From: CAYJGN01 sp964369635
Lineage (GTDB): Bacteria > Bacillota > Clostridia > Oscillospirales > Ruminococcaceae
DNA: 48,835 bases
Direction of reading: 5' to 3'
NCBI GenBank assembly: GCA_964369635.1
Contig: CAYJGN010000009.1
Location: forward strand, 1-48,835
Below are positions 22,968 through 31,579 of this stretch, piece by piece. A model generated the notes under the pieces. That model saw only the letters and a program-made list of their open reading frames with translations. It had not been told where the DNA came from and searched no databases. The position numbers were made by a program, and so were the translations under genes. Numbering within the stretch: position 1 is the stretch's first letter; each line of letters opens with the position of its first letter.

Positions 22968-24974
22968 CTATCCTTTCTTTTCAGCCTTTTTATCTTTGGT
23001 TATATTAATAATATCAATTACCCTCTGGTAGCACTCTTCAACGGTACTATCAGCAACATTAGCCCCTGCTTGGGTATGGTGTCCGCCACCGCCAAGTTCC
23101 TCCATCATAGTCTGAACATTCAGAGCACCGAGCGAGCGAGCAGAAACTTTAATAAACCCATCTGTTTCATATAATACAAAAGAAGCATCCACCCCTGAAA
23201 TAGTTAGCAGTTCATCTGCCGCCATAGCTGACGTTACCGACACATCAGGATTACGACCGTCCGCCACAACAACAGCACAGCCCTTTATAACCTTCGCATC
23301 TGAAACGAGATTTGCTTTTGTTTGATAGCTATCAAGCGAAGTTGCAAATAGCTTTCTCACCGAAACGGTATCGGCGCCTTGTTTGCGAAGATAAGCCGCT
23401 GCTTCAAATGTTCGAACACCTGTTTTTATAACGAAATTTTTCGTATCGAGCATAATACCCGCAAGTAGCGCTTCTGCAACATCTTTTTTAATTTTAACCT
23501 TTTCGCCAAAATACTGTATAAGTTCAGTTACCATCTCGCTTGCAGAGCTTGCATACGGCTCATGATAAAAGATAACAGCATTATCAATATGTCCTACCAT
23601 CTTTCGATGATGATCTATAACAACTACCTCAACGCACGATTTATAAATATCTGCACTCTCAACAAGATGCGGTACATGAACATCGGTAACTATAAGTAGA
23701 GTATTCTCACCTATTCTGCTTTGCGCTTCATAGGGTGATATAAATGAGCCTTTATAGACCTCATTTTCTTCCATTTTATCGACAAGTTGCTTTGCGAGCG
23801 AGCTTTGATAGTCTATAACAATGTCAACCTTTTTCCCAATACTATAAATAGCGCCCATAAGACCAACCGCACTACCAACAGAATCGAGATCTGAAAATTT
23901 ATGACCCATTATCAAAACATTGCTTGCATTTTCAATAAGCTCATACAGCGCCGCTGAGACAATTCTTGTTTTAACCTTTGTTCTCTTCTCAGCACTCTGG
24001 CTTAGACCGCCAAAAAACTCATAATTATTAAGGCTTTTAACAACCGCCTGATCACCGCCACGCCCAAGTGCCATATCGAGCGCCTGTCTTGCCATCGTTG
24101 CATTTTGAGTTAGATTTTCACCATCTCTTCCTATACCGATAGAGAGGGTTAGCGGCATATCTTCTATCTCAACTGCCCGCTTAACGTTATCGAGTATTTG
24201 AAAATCACTCTCGATTAGCTTTTGCAGATGCTGATCTTCTAAAACGATTATATATCTATCTCTTCGAAGCCTTATAATAAAGGCATTCTGATAGGCATTT
24301 AGAGCATCAAGACTGCTCTCAACCTGCGCTGCAATCTGCGCTCGCTCACTGTCTCTTAAATTTTCAGTTAGCTCATCATAGTTATCAAGGTAGATATACC
24401 CAACACATGGTTTCGTCTCTGCATATTTAGTTGCTATCTCTTCAAGTATTGTATTATCTATAAAATAATAGCTTGAGAGCATCCCTATTTCAGATGTAAT
24501 ACCGCTTTTAAATACCCTATAATGTTTTCCCATATACGAAAGCGATGTTTCGAGAATTTCATTTTCATCGGATACAAGCTTTGAAAAGCGCTCTTTTATA
24601 TCCTCACCTAATATATCGCTTTTAAGTAGCACTTGATTGCGAAATAGCAAGTTATACCAGACGATTGCACCGTTACCATCACAGACAACTGTCGGTATAG
24701 GGAAACAATTGAGTATCTCTTTATTTTCAGGGTCGAGCTGTTTTGCTATTCCGCGCAGTATTTTATACCTGCGCTTTTTTATAGCAAAATATAGGTATAC
24801 CATAAACAGCGCAAAAACAGCAACCACTGATACGGCAATAAAATATATAGTTTGGTTATATAAAAGGTATGGTAAAAGCAATAGACAAAAAAGAGCGCAA
24901 CTGGTAATCGTCCAAAGCAAAAAAATCTTTGAAACGTCGTAGCTTTTCGACACAAGTCTGTCTAAAAATTTCAC
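22968..24974 (-). CDS. gdpP: Cyclic-di-AMP phosphodiesterase GdpP
   Basis: A 668-residue membrane enzyme that hydrolyses c-di-AMP to pApA. It has two N-terminal membrane helices (about 17-60), a PAS-like domain (about 85-150), a degenerate GGDEF domain (about 175-305), then DHH and DHHA1 domains. The DHH metal motifs are MGHKFSDLDSVGSAVG and VVIDHHRK; the DHHA1 end shows GGGGHHTQAGA. GTG start at 24974 after GGAGGTCTGAT, one base past the rnj stop. c-di-AMP controls osmolyte import, cell-wall balance and sporulation in Gram-positive bacteria. Confidence 0.94.
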   Translation of the reverse strand: MKFLDRLVSKSYDVSKIFLLWTITSCALFCLLLLPYLLYNQTIYFIAVSVVAVFALFMVYLYFAIKKRRYKILRGIAKQLDPENKEILNCFPIPTVVCDGNGAIVWYNLLFRNQVLLKSDILGEDIKERFSKLVSDENEILETSLSYMGKHYRVFKSGITSEIGMLSSYYFIDNTILEEIATKYAETKPCVGYIYLDNYDELTENLRDSERAQIAAQVESSLDALNAYQNAFIIRLRRDRYIIVLEDQHLQKLIESDFQILDNVKRAVEIEDMPLTLSIGIGRDGENLTQNATMARQALDMALGRGGDQAVVKSLNNYEFFGGLSQSAEKRTKVKTRIVSAALYELIENASNVLIMGHKFSDLDSVGSAVGLMGAIYSIGKKVDIVIDYQSSLAKQLVDKMEENEVYKGSFISPYEAQSRIGENTLLIVTDVHVPHLVESADIYKSCVEVVVIDHHRKMVGHIDNAVIFYHEPYASSASEMVTELIQYFGEKVKIKKDVAEALLAGIMLDTKNFVIKTGVRTFEAAAYLRKQGADTVSVRKLFATSLDSYQTKANLVSDAKVIKGCAVVVADGRNPDVSVTSAMAADELLTISGVDASFVLYETDGFIKVSARSLGALNVQTMMEELGGGGHHTQAGANVADSTVEECYQRVIDIINITKDKKAEKKG

Positions 24975-24975
24975 A

Positions 24976-26925
24976 TCAGACCTCCATAATTATCGGAAAT
25001 ATCATGGGACTGCGCTTAGTTCTCTGATATATTAGATTTGATAGAGAATCGCGAAGCTTGCCTCGCACCTCATTGAAATCTCGAAACTTTTTATTTTCAA
25101 GTTCACTTATGATACTAAGCGCCGTTTTCCGAGCGCTCTGCATAAGCTCCTCACTCTCGCGGACATAAACAAAACCTCTTGAGTGAATTTCAGGGCCTGA
25201 TAGCAGATATCCGCCCTCTTTTGCAATGGTCGCAACAACAAGGAAGATACCGTCTGTCCCAAGATGCTTTCTATCTCTTAAAACAACGCTACCAACATCG
25301 CCAACGCCAAGACCATCAACAAACACACGTCCCGCAGGAACGCTCCCCACAACTCCAGCCTTATCGGCAGAAACCTCTATAACCGAGCCGATATCGGCAA
25401 TAATAATATTTTTATCCGGTATCCCCATCTCGGTTGCAAGGGTTGCATGTTTTCGAAGATGCTTATGCTCTCCATGCACCGGGATGAAGTATTTCGGTTT
25501 TGTAAGGCTCATTAAAAGCTTTAATTCATCTTGCGAAGCATGGCCACTTACATGAATTTCATACATTCTCTCATATATAACATCAGCCCCGAGTTTCATA
25601 AGATCGTTTACAAGCTTTGAAACGGTCTTTTCATTTCCAGGAATAGGTGTTGCTGAGATAATTATAAAGTCACCAGGTATTATATTTACCTGACGGTGAT
25701 CACTTGTGCTCATTCGGGCAAGCGCTGAAAGCGGCTCACCCTGACTGCCTGTTGTTATAATACAGAGCTGATCTTTTCGAAATCTCGATATCTCAGATAT
25801 ATCTATGATGGTGTTTTTCGGTATCTTGATATAGCCAAGCTCCATCCCCTTCTCAACAACATTAAGCATACTGCGACCCGAAAGAGCTACCTTTCTGCGC
25901 TGCTTTACCGCCGCATTTATAATCTGCTGAACTCTATGAATATTTGAGGCAAAGGTCGCAACAATAACCCGCTGCTTCTCAGCTCTCTCAAATAGAGCAC
26001 TAAGGTTTTCACCAACTTTTCTCTCGCTCATAGTTGAGCCTGGACGCTCTGCATTGGTACTGTCCGACATAAGCGCTAAAACACCACGTCTTCCAAGCTC
26101 TCCAAATCTTGCAAGGTCAATCATACCGCCCTCTATCGGGGTATAGTCAACCTTAAAGTCACCCATATGGACAACAACCCCTGCCGGGGTATGGATAGCA
26201 TATGAAACAGCATCCGGTATCGAATGATTAACCCTTATAGCTTCAAGGTTAAATGAGCCCACTTTAGTAGTGCTGCCCGCCTCAATAACATTTAGCTTAC
26301 TACTCTTCGAAAGTCCGTGTTCTTTGAGTTTTCCCTCGATAAGTCCTATTGTTAGTCTCGTGCCGTATACAGGCAGATTATGAGTTTTTAAAAGGTATGC
26401 AACGCCACCAATATGATCCTCATGACCATGGGTTATAAAGAGCGCTTTTATCTTGCTCTTATTCGCCTCAACAAAAGTAAAATCTGGCAAAACAAGATCA
26501 ACACCAAGCATATCTGCATCAGGGAATGCAAGCCCACAGTCAACTATAATAATCTCCTCTTCATATTTAAATGCAGTCATATTTTTGCCGACTTCATTTA
26601 GTCCTCCAAGTGGGATTATCTGGAGCTTTGGTGCATTCTTGCCCTTTTTACCTTTGCCACCCTTGCCTTTTATAAATGGCTTTTTATTTTCATTTTTTGG
26701 TTTGTTTTCGTTTTTTTGCTTGGTATCATTTTTTATCTGATTTGTATTTTTTAGCTGATTTGGTTTCTTTGCAACTGTCTTTGCATCAGTATTTTTATTC
26801 TCTGTCACTACCGATTGTTGCGGTTTGTTTGCCGCACCCTGTCTTTGCGGCCTCCTCCTGTTTTGATTCTTCATGCCCTCGGTATTTCTCTCGGCATTTT
26901 CTGGTTTTTTAGTGTTGTTTGTCAA
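24976..26925 (-). CDS. rnj: Ribonuclease J with long basic N-terminal extension
   Basis: A 649-residue beta-lactamase-fold (beta-CASP) RNase with endo- and 5'-exonuclease activity in mRNA decay and rRNA maturation. The catalytic core begins near residue 98 (LQIIPLGGLNEVGKNM). It shows the zinc motif HGHEDHIGG, MSDSTNAERPG, and later VSGHASQDEL and PVHGEHKHL. Residues 1-97 are a low-complexity extension rich in Asn, Lys, Gln and Arg, including KNENKPKNENKK, likely disordered and RNA-binding. TTG start at 26925 with AGGAGG 5 bases upstream. First gene of the seven-gene operon, with a leader of about 118 bases. Confidence 0.95.
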   Translation of the reverse strand: MTNNTKKPENAERNTEGMKNQNRRRPQRQGAANKPQQSVVTENKNTDAKTVAKKPNQLKNTNQIKNDTKQKNENKPKNENKKPFIKGKGGKGKKGKNAPKLQIIPLGGLNEVGKNMTAFKYEEEIIIVDCGLAFPDADMLGVDLVLPDFTFVEANKSKIKALFITHGHEDHIGGVAYLLKTHNLPVYGTRLTIGLIEGKLKEHGLSKSSKLNVIEAGSTTKVGSFNLEAIRVNHSIPDAVSYAIHTPAGVVVHMGDFKVDYTPIEGGMIDLARFGELGRRGVLALMSDSTNAERPGSTMSERKVGENLSALFERAEKQRVIVATFASNIHRVQQIINAAVKQRRKVALSGRSMLNVVEKGMELGYIKIPKNTIIDISEISRFRKDQLCIITTGSQGEPLSALARMSTSDHRQVNIIPGDFIIISATPIPGNEKTVSKLVNDLMKLGADVIYERMYEIHVSGHASQDELKLLMSLTKPKYFIPVHGEHKHLRKHATLATEMGIPDKNIIIADIGSVIEVSADKAGVVGSVPAGRVFVDGLGVGDVGSVVLRDRKHLGTDGIFLVVATIAKEGGYLLSGPEIHSRGFVYVRESEELMQSARKTALSIISELENKKFRDFNEVRGKLRDSLSNLIYQRTKRSPMIFPIIMEV

Positions 26926-26939
26926 AATTTCCTCCTAAT

Positions 26940-27043
26940 TAATTGCAAAACCACAAAAGACCAACGCCCTTATCTTTTGGCGTCAGCTCTCGCTTTAGTT
27001 TCATTTTTGTATGTAAATCTTTAAAAAAATCATAATTATTATC
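26940..27043 (-). promoter_or_regulatory. Structured 5' leader of the rnj operon
   Basis: On the minus strand the leader carries AGC-GAGA-GCT, a small hairpin with a GNRA loop (about 26986-26995). Then two overlapping pairings follow: ACGCC (26983-26979) with GGCGT (26968-26964), and AAAAGA (26978-26973) with TCTTTT (26960-26955). The order a-b-a'-b' is that of an H-type pseudoknot or of two exclusive hairpins. A 10-codon reading frame (27033-27001) with AGGTGAT upstream precedes it. No known riboswitch class was recognised. Confidence 0.4.
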
Positions 27044-27049
27044 ACCTAT

Positions 27050-27078
27050 ATAATACAGTTGTACCGACAATAAGTCAA
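27050..27078 (-). promoter_or_regulatory. Sigma-A promoter of the rnj-ftsH operon
   Basis: TTGACT (27078-27073), 17 bases, TATTAT (27055-27050). It faces away from rnhA; the two genes are divergent. Confidence 0.75.
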
Positions 27079-27147
27079 GAGATACACTATTATATTTGAC
27101 CGAGATGTGGTAGAATAAACATATAAATAATTTATTTGGATGGTTTT

Positions 27148-27585
27148 ATGAAGAAAGTTTTTATCTATACAGACGGCGCCTGTAGCGGAAATCCAGGACC
27201 TGGCGGATATGGCGCTATATTAAAATATAAGGAAACGATAAAAGAGATAAGCGGCGGCGCTTCTGATACCACAAACAACCGAATGGAGCTTCTATCGGTT
27301 ATTGAAGCGCTAAAGCTCCTCAAAGAGCCTTGTGCTGTCTCTCTTTTTAGCGATAGCAAGTATGTCACCGATGCGATAAACAAAGGCTGGCTTTTTAACT
27401 GGCAGAAAAAAGGATACAAAAAGAGCGATAACAAGCCTGTTTTAAATATTGATTTGTGGGAGCAACTAACCCCTTTAATAAAACTCCATACTGTAACATT
27501 CAACTGGATTCGAGGCCATAACGGTCACCCTGAGAATGAGCGATGCGACGCTTTAGCTGTTGCAGCAGCAGAGAAATATAAATAG
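27148..27585 (+). CDS. rnhA: Ribonuclease HI
   Basis: A 145-residue enzyme that cuts the RNA strand of RNA:DNA hybrids. The catalytic acidic residues are visible in IYTDGACSGNPGPGGYG, NNRMELLSV, LFSDSKYV and ENERCDALA; the substrate-handle region is NKGWLFNWQKKGYKKSD. ATG 27148 follows GGATGG; a TTG four codons earlier overlaps the ribosome site. A possible extended -10 (TGG-TAGAAT at 27111-27116) could drive it, without a good -35. Confidence 0.96.
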   Translation: MKKVFIYTDGACSGNPGPGGYGAILKYKETIKEISGGASDTTNNRMELLSVIEALKLLKEPCAVSLFSDSKYVTDAINKGWLFNWQKKGYKKSDNKPVLNIDLWEQLTPLIKLHTVTFNWIRGHNGHPENERCDALAVAAAEKYK

Positions 27586-27621
27586 GATTTTATCGATTTT
27601 TTTAGATATTTGTAAAAAGGC

Positions 27622-27650
27622 TTGTAAAATGGACAAAAAAGGTATATAAT
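27622..27650 (+). promoter_or_regulatory. Sigma-A promoter of nifS-nifU-mnmA
   Basis: TTGTAA (27622-27627), 17 bases, TATAAT (27645-27650), about 30 bases upstream of the nifS ATG. Confidence 0.75.
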
Positions 27651-27680
27651 ACAAACAGACTATTAAAGAAGGTGAATTTT

Positions 27681-28859
27681 ATGTTCAAAATATATCTTGA
27701 TAATGCCGCTACAACGGCTATTTCTCCCGATGTTTTAAACGCTATGATGCCATACCTCACAAACCATTATGCAAACCCCTCAAGCATCTATTCGTTTGCA
27801 AACGAGAGCAAAATGGCGATAGAAAAAGCAAGGGCGGCTGTTGCAAAAACACTCGGCGCTACCGACCGCGAGATATTCTTCACAGGTTGCGGTACCGAGA
27901 GCAATAACTGGGCTATAAAAGGGGTTGCACGAAAAGCTTTAAAGGCTGGTAAAAATCATATAATTTCAACTGCTTTTGAGCATCATGCAGTGCTTCATAC
28001 TCTTGAATCACTCAAAAAAGAAGGTTTTGAGATAACCCTGCTTCCTGTTTCAAGTGAAGGACTTATCGACCCAAAACAAGTTTTAGATGCTATAACCGAT
28101 AAAACTTGCCTTGTAACTATAATGTATGCAAATAATGAAATCGGAACGATACTACCTATCCCTGAGATAGGCAAAATATGCAGGGAAAAAGGTGTTTTAT
28201 TCCATACCGATGCAGTTCAAGCTTATGGAAACATAAGAATAGACGTAGCTGCTCAAAATATAGATTTACTAACTATTTCAGGCCATAAAATCCATGCACC
28301 AAAAGGTGTTGGCGCTTTATATATCAAAAAGGGTATAATATTTGATAACCTGATAGATGGTGGCGGACAGGAGCGCGGCAAAAGAGCCGGCACTGAAAAC
28401 GTTGCATCAATTGTTGGACTTGGAGTTGCGGCAGAGATTGCGCAGAGCAGAATTGATAGAAAAAACTTCAGACTCTCCGCTATGCGGGACAGGCTTATCA
28501 GTGAGATACTAAAAATTGAAAAAAGTCACTTAAATGGTGATAGACAAAAAAGACTCTGTACAAACGTTAATATTAGCTTTGAGGGTATTGAGGGCGAGAG
28601 CATGCTACTGCTCCTTGATTTAAACGGTATCTGCGCAAGTTCTGGAAGTGCTTGCACAAGCGGCTCGCTTGACCCGTCTCATGTACTGCTATCTATAGGA
28701 CGTCCGCATGAGATAGCCCATGGTAGTTTAAGGATTTCCTTATCTGAGGAAACAACCGATGCTGAAATTGATAAGATTATAGAGCTTCTCCCACCTATTA
28801 TTTCAAAACTGCGTGCGATGTCGCCGCTTTGGGAGAGAATTTCGAGCGAAGAAAGGTAG
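27681..28859 (+). CDS. nifS: Cysteine desulfurase (NifS/IscS type)
   Basis: A 392-residue PLP enzyme that removes sulfur from cysteine. Landmarks: YLDNAATTAISPDVL at the N-terminus, FEHHAVLHTLE, HTDAVQAYG, the PLP-lysine in SGHKIHAPKGVGALY, and the mobile catalytic cysteine in SSGSACTSGSLDPSHVL. The SSGSACTSG loop is of group I type. ATG 27681 follows AAGG with 8-base spacing; a GTG three codons upstream falls within the ribosome site. It is followed by nifU and mnmA, so its sulfur probably feeds both Fe-S assembly and tRNA thiolation. Confidence 0.95.
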   Translation: MFKIYLDNAATTAISPDVLNAMMPYLTNHYANPSSIYSFANESKMAIEKARAAVAKTLGATDREIFFTGCGTESNNWAIKGVARKALKAGKNHIISTAFEHHAVLHTLESLKKEGFEITLLPVSSEGLIDPKQVLDAITDKTCLVTIMYANNEIGTILPIPEIGKICREKGVLFHTDAVQAYGNIRIDVAAQNIDLLTISGHKIHAPKGVGALYIKKGIIFDNLIDGGGQERGKRAGTENVASIVGLGVAAEIAQSRIDRKNFRLSAMRDRLISEILKIEKSHLNGDRQKRLCTNVNISFEGIEGESMLLLLDLNGICASSGSACTSGSLDPSHVLLSIGRPHEIAHGSLRISLSEETTDAEIDKIIELLPPIISKLRAMSPLWERISSEER

Positions 28860-28865
28860 ATTAAA

Positions 28866-29294
28866 ATGTATACAAATAAAGTAATGGATCATTTCACAAA
28901 TCCCAGAAACGTTGGAGAACTCGCCGACGCTAATGGCATCGGTGAAGTTGGAAACGCCAAATGTGGCGATATAATGAAGATGTATTTAAAGGTTGAAAAA
29001 AATGTTATTGTTGATGTCACCTTTAAAACATTTGGATGCGGTGCAGCTATTGCTACAAGCTCAATGGCGACCGAGCTTATAAAAGGCAAGACTATTGAAG
29101 AAGCTTTACAGCTAACAAACAGCGCAGTTGTTGAAGCACTCGAAGGACTCCCCCCAGCTAAAATCCATTGTAGTGTTTTAGCAGAACAGTCTATTAAAGC
29201 GGCAATAAGCGATTATTATAGAAGTATCGGGATAGACCCAGTGCCGATAGTTGGAGAAATTATAGATGATGACGACCTCCACGACCACTGCTAA
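28866..29294 (+). CDS. nifU: Iron-sulfur cluster scaffold NifU/IscU-type
   Basis: A 142-residue scaffold protein. The three cluster cysteines are in NAKCGDIM, KTFGCGAAIATSS and KIHCSVLAEQ; these and the conserved Asp after the first cysteine fit the IscU family. The C-terminus is an acidic tail with DDDDLHDHC, ending in a fourth cysteine that is not part of the classical set. It starts 6 bases after nifS and its 3' end overlaps mnmA by 29 bases. Confidence 0.93.
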   Translation: MYTNKVMDHFTNPRNVGELADANGIGEVGNAKCGDIMKMYLKVEKNVIVDVTFKTFGCGAAIATSSMATELIKGKTIEEALQLTNSAVVEALEGLPPAKIHCSVLAEQSIKAAISDYYRSIGIDPVPIVGEIIDDDDLHDHC

Positions 29295-30324
29295 AAAAGT
29301 TCTGCTCGGCCTATCTGGTGGAGTTGACTCATCGCTTTGCGCAAAACTTCTGCAAGATGCGGGATATGAGGTAATAGCCGCTTATCTCGATCTATCCCCT
29401 GCCCACGCATCTGCTATTGAGAGGGCGCGAAAAGTTGCAGAAGATTTAAAAATAGAATTTATGGTAATTCGGGAGCATGATCTCTTTTTAAAAGAGGTCA
29501 TAACTCCCTTTTGTCATGCTTATAGGGACGGCAAGACCCCAAACCCCTGCATTACCTGCAACCCGACTGTTAAATTTAAGCTTTTACATGAAAAGGCAAA
29601 AAATCTCGGGTGCGACTTTATCGCAACAGGCCATTACGCCGATGTGATAGAAATTGATGGGTACTACTACCCTAAAAAGGCGAGCGATATTAAAAAAGAT
29701 CAGTCGTATATGCTATATCGACTACCACAGCATATATTAAAAACCCTTAAGATGCCGCTCAATTCACTTACAAAAGAAGAGGTGCGGACACTTGCAGAAC
29801 AGGGAGAGATAAGCACTGCAAACACACCGGACAGTCAGGAGATTTGCTTTGTTCCTGATAACGACTATAAATCTTACGTCGATAATTTCAACGGTGGTGC
29901 GAAACAGGGCTTCTTTGTTTCACCAGAAGGTGAGCGTTTTGCAAAGCATAAAGGCATTACCCATTATACTCAAGGTCAGCGAAAGGGGCTTGGCGTTGCA
30001 CTTGGGCAACCTGTTTTTGTTCGAAAAATCGATCCTATAAGCGGCGATATCTTCCTTGTTTATAAGGGCGATGAACTATCAAATGGATGCTTCATTTCTG
30101 ATTTAATCAGTATTGGCGATGAGCTTTTTGATGAGAAAAGCGAGCTTTCAGTTAAGATAAGAAGCGTTGCAAAGCCTATTGGTTGCAGCTTTGAGCGATG
30201 CGGTGATGATAGTGGTAGGCTGATTTTTGACAGACCACAACACGCTGCTGCAAATGGTCAGTCGGCAGTTATCTACTGTGGGGATAGGATAGTTGGTGGC
30301 GGAATTATTTGCGATAGTTTTTAA
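29266..30324 (+). CDS. mnmA: tRNA 2-thiouridine(34) synthase MnmA
   Basis: A 352-residue enzyme that thiolates wobble U34 of tRNA Lys, Glu and Gln. PP-loop LLGLSGGVDSSLCAK; catalytic cysteines in TPNPCITCNPTVKF and SQEICFVPDND; TGHYADV and DQSYMLYRL are family motifs. The stretch between the PP-loop and TPNPC is shorter than in the E. coli type. The start overlaps the nifU end, with GGAG 9 bases upstream, so expression of scaffold and thiolase is coupled. Last gene of the nifS-nifU-mnmA unit. Confidence 0.93.
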   Translation: MMTTSTTTAKKVLLGLSGGVDSSLCAKLLQDAGYEVIAAYLDLSPAHASAIERARKVAEDLKIEFMVIREHDLFLKEVITPFCHAYRDGKTPNPCITCNPTVKFKLLHEKAKNLGCDFIATGHYADVIEIDGYYYPKKASDIKKDQSYMLYRLPQHILKTLKMPLNSLTKEEVRTLAEQGEISTANTPDSQEICFVPDNDYKSYVDNFNGGAKQGFFVSPEGERFAKHKGITHYTQGQRKGLGVALGQPVFVRKIDPISGDIFLVYKGDELSNGCFISDLISIGDELFDEKSELSVKIRSVAKPIGCSFERCGDDSGRLIFDRPQHAAANGQSAVIYCGDRIVGGGIICDSF

Positions 30325-30331
30325 AAATATC

Positions 30332-30360
30332 TTTAAATTATGATTTTTTAATGATATAAT
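30332..30360 (+). promoter_or_regulatory. Promoter of the lipoprotein/dCMP deaminase unit
   Basis: TATAAT (30355-30360) with an extended -10 TGA and a weak -35 TTTAAA (30332-30337) 17 bases upstream. Confidence 0.6.
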
Positions 30361-30387
30361 TATCTTATTGAAATAAAGGAAGAACTT

Positions 30388-30954
30388 ATGAAAAAAATTG
30401 CAGTTTTATTATTAAGTGCTATGCTGTTTTTAGTGGCGTGTAGTGCTTCTGCCGCTTCTATGAACATTAGCCCAGCGCAGTTTAGCGAAGAGACAGAGTC
30501 TATTTTGAATGTTGTCGGCGGTGGCGATTTGGAATTTTTCGATATTTCTCTCGATGAAAGCGCAAAGAGCTATGAGATTATCGCTTATGTATGCACCAAT
30601 GGTGTTTGGTCAGAGTCTGGCAAGGTTATGGGCGCTGTACAGGAGAGCGATTTTCAAATTGGGGTCGAGATAACAAACAACAGTTTTACATATTACAAAA
30701 TAGATGATAGCGGACATACAAAATCTCATTATCCAGATTTAGCCATTGATTTTAGCAATGTTTTAGCAACTGGCGGGACAAAGCTACAAGGCGAGACAGC
30801 TATCGTTTTAAATGAAGAGATACCGCTTTATATAAAAATCGGAACAGATGATAATGGTATTCCGATTTATGATATAAATGAGGGTTTTGAAGTTTATGAT
30901 AGTGAGATTGGCATTGCTATCACGATAAAAGTTTCAGATAAAGTTATAGAATAA
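30388..30954 (+). CDS. Putative lipoprotein of unknown function
   Basis: A 188-residue protein with a lipoprotein signal peptide: MKKIAVLLLSAMLFLVAC, the lipobox being LVAC with Cys18. The mature part is acidic, with predicted beta-rich stretches and no motif I recognise; it has DSGHTKSHYPDLAIDFSNV and a C-terminal VSDKVIE. It is probably surface-exposed. It shares a promoter with the dCMP deaminase gene 21 bases downstream, with no obvious functional link. Start ATG 30388 follows AAGGAAG. Confidence 0.7.
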   Translation: MKKIAVLLLSAMLFLVACSASAASMNISPAQFSEETESILNVVGGGDLEFFDISLDESAKSYEIIAYVCTNGVWSESGKVMGAVQESDFQIGVEITNNSFTYYKIDDSGHTKSHYPDLAIDFSNVLATGGTKLQGETAIVLNEEIPLYIKIGTDDNGIPIYDINEGFEVYDSEIGIAITIKVSDKVIE

Positions 30955-30975
30955 ATCATACATATGGAGGATATT

Positions 30976-31467
30976 ATGCAGAGAAAAGACAAGATAAACT
31001 ACTACCTCGATATTGCCGACAGTATTCTTATTCGAGGCACATGTCTTCGCAGAAACTACGGTTGCATTATCGTCAATAATGACGAGATAATTTCAACAGG
31101 TTATGCAGGGGCACCCCGTGGGCGCAAAAACTGCAACGATCTTGGATTTTGCATAAGAGAGAAGATGCAGATACCAAGAGGCGAGAGATATGAGCTATGT
31201 CGGAGCGTTCATGCTGAGGCGAATGCCATTATTTCAGCGGCAAGAAAAGATACTATAGGGGCAACTCTATATCTTGTTGGCAGGGACGCGAAAACAGGCG
31301 AGCTTATTCCAGCAACATCATCTTGTTCTATGTGCAAAAGACTTATAATTAACGCAGGGATACTGCGTGTTATCGTTCGAAACTCAGAAGATCAGTTCAC
31401 CGTCTTTAACGTTGAAGATGAATGGGTTGCGAATGATGAGTCGATTGATGGAACATTCGGCTATTAA
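30976..31467 (+). CDS. dCMP deaminase-family protein
   Basis: A 163-residue zinc-dependent deaminase. The active-site motif HAEANAI carries the zinc histidine and catalytic glutamate; CSMCKRLIINAGI supplies the two zinc cysteines (with Ser-Ser in place of the usual Pro before the first). GYAGAPRGRKNCNDLGFCIRE is typical of the dCMP deaminase/ComEB family. Probable role: dUMP supply for thymidylate synthesis. ATG 30976 is 5 bases after GGAGG; ATG 30964 would place the ribosome site inside the gene. Confidence 0.85.
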   Translation: MQRKDKINYYLDIADSILIRGTCLRRNYGCIIVNNDEIISTGYAGAPRGRKNCNDLGFCIREKMQIPRGERYELCRSVHAEANAIISAARKDTIGATLYLVGRDAKTGELIPATSSCSMCKRLIINAGILRVIVRNSEDQFTVFNVEDEWVANDESIDGTFGY

Positions 31468-31485
31468 AGGCGACTAAAACCACTT

Positions 31486-31522
31486 ATAGATAAAAACCCT
31501 ATCGCAATTGATTTTTATCTAT
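31486..31522 (+). other. AT-rich stem-loop after the dCMP deaminase gene
   Basis: ATAGATAAAAA (31486-31496) and its exact complement (31512-31522) flank a 15-base loop. It lies 19 bases after the stop codon. An AT-only stem is a weak terminator at best. Confidence 0.4.
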
Positions 31523-31579
31523 TAAATGATAATAATATGTATATTGCTTGTTTTTAACTTTCAGAAGTTATCGCACTAT

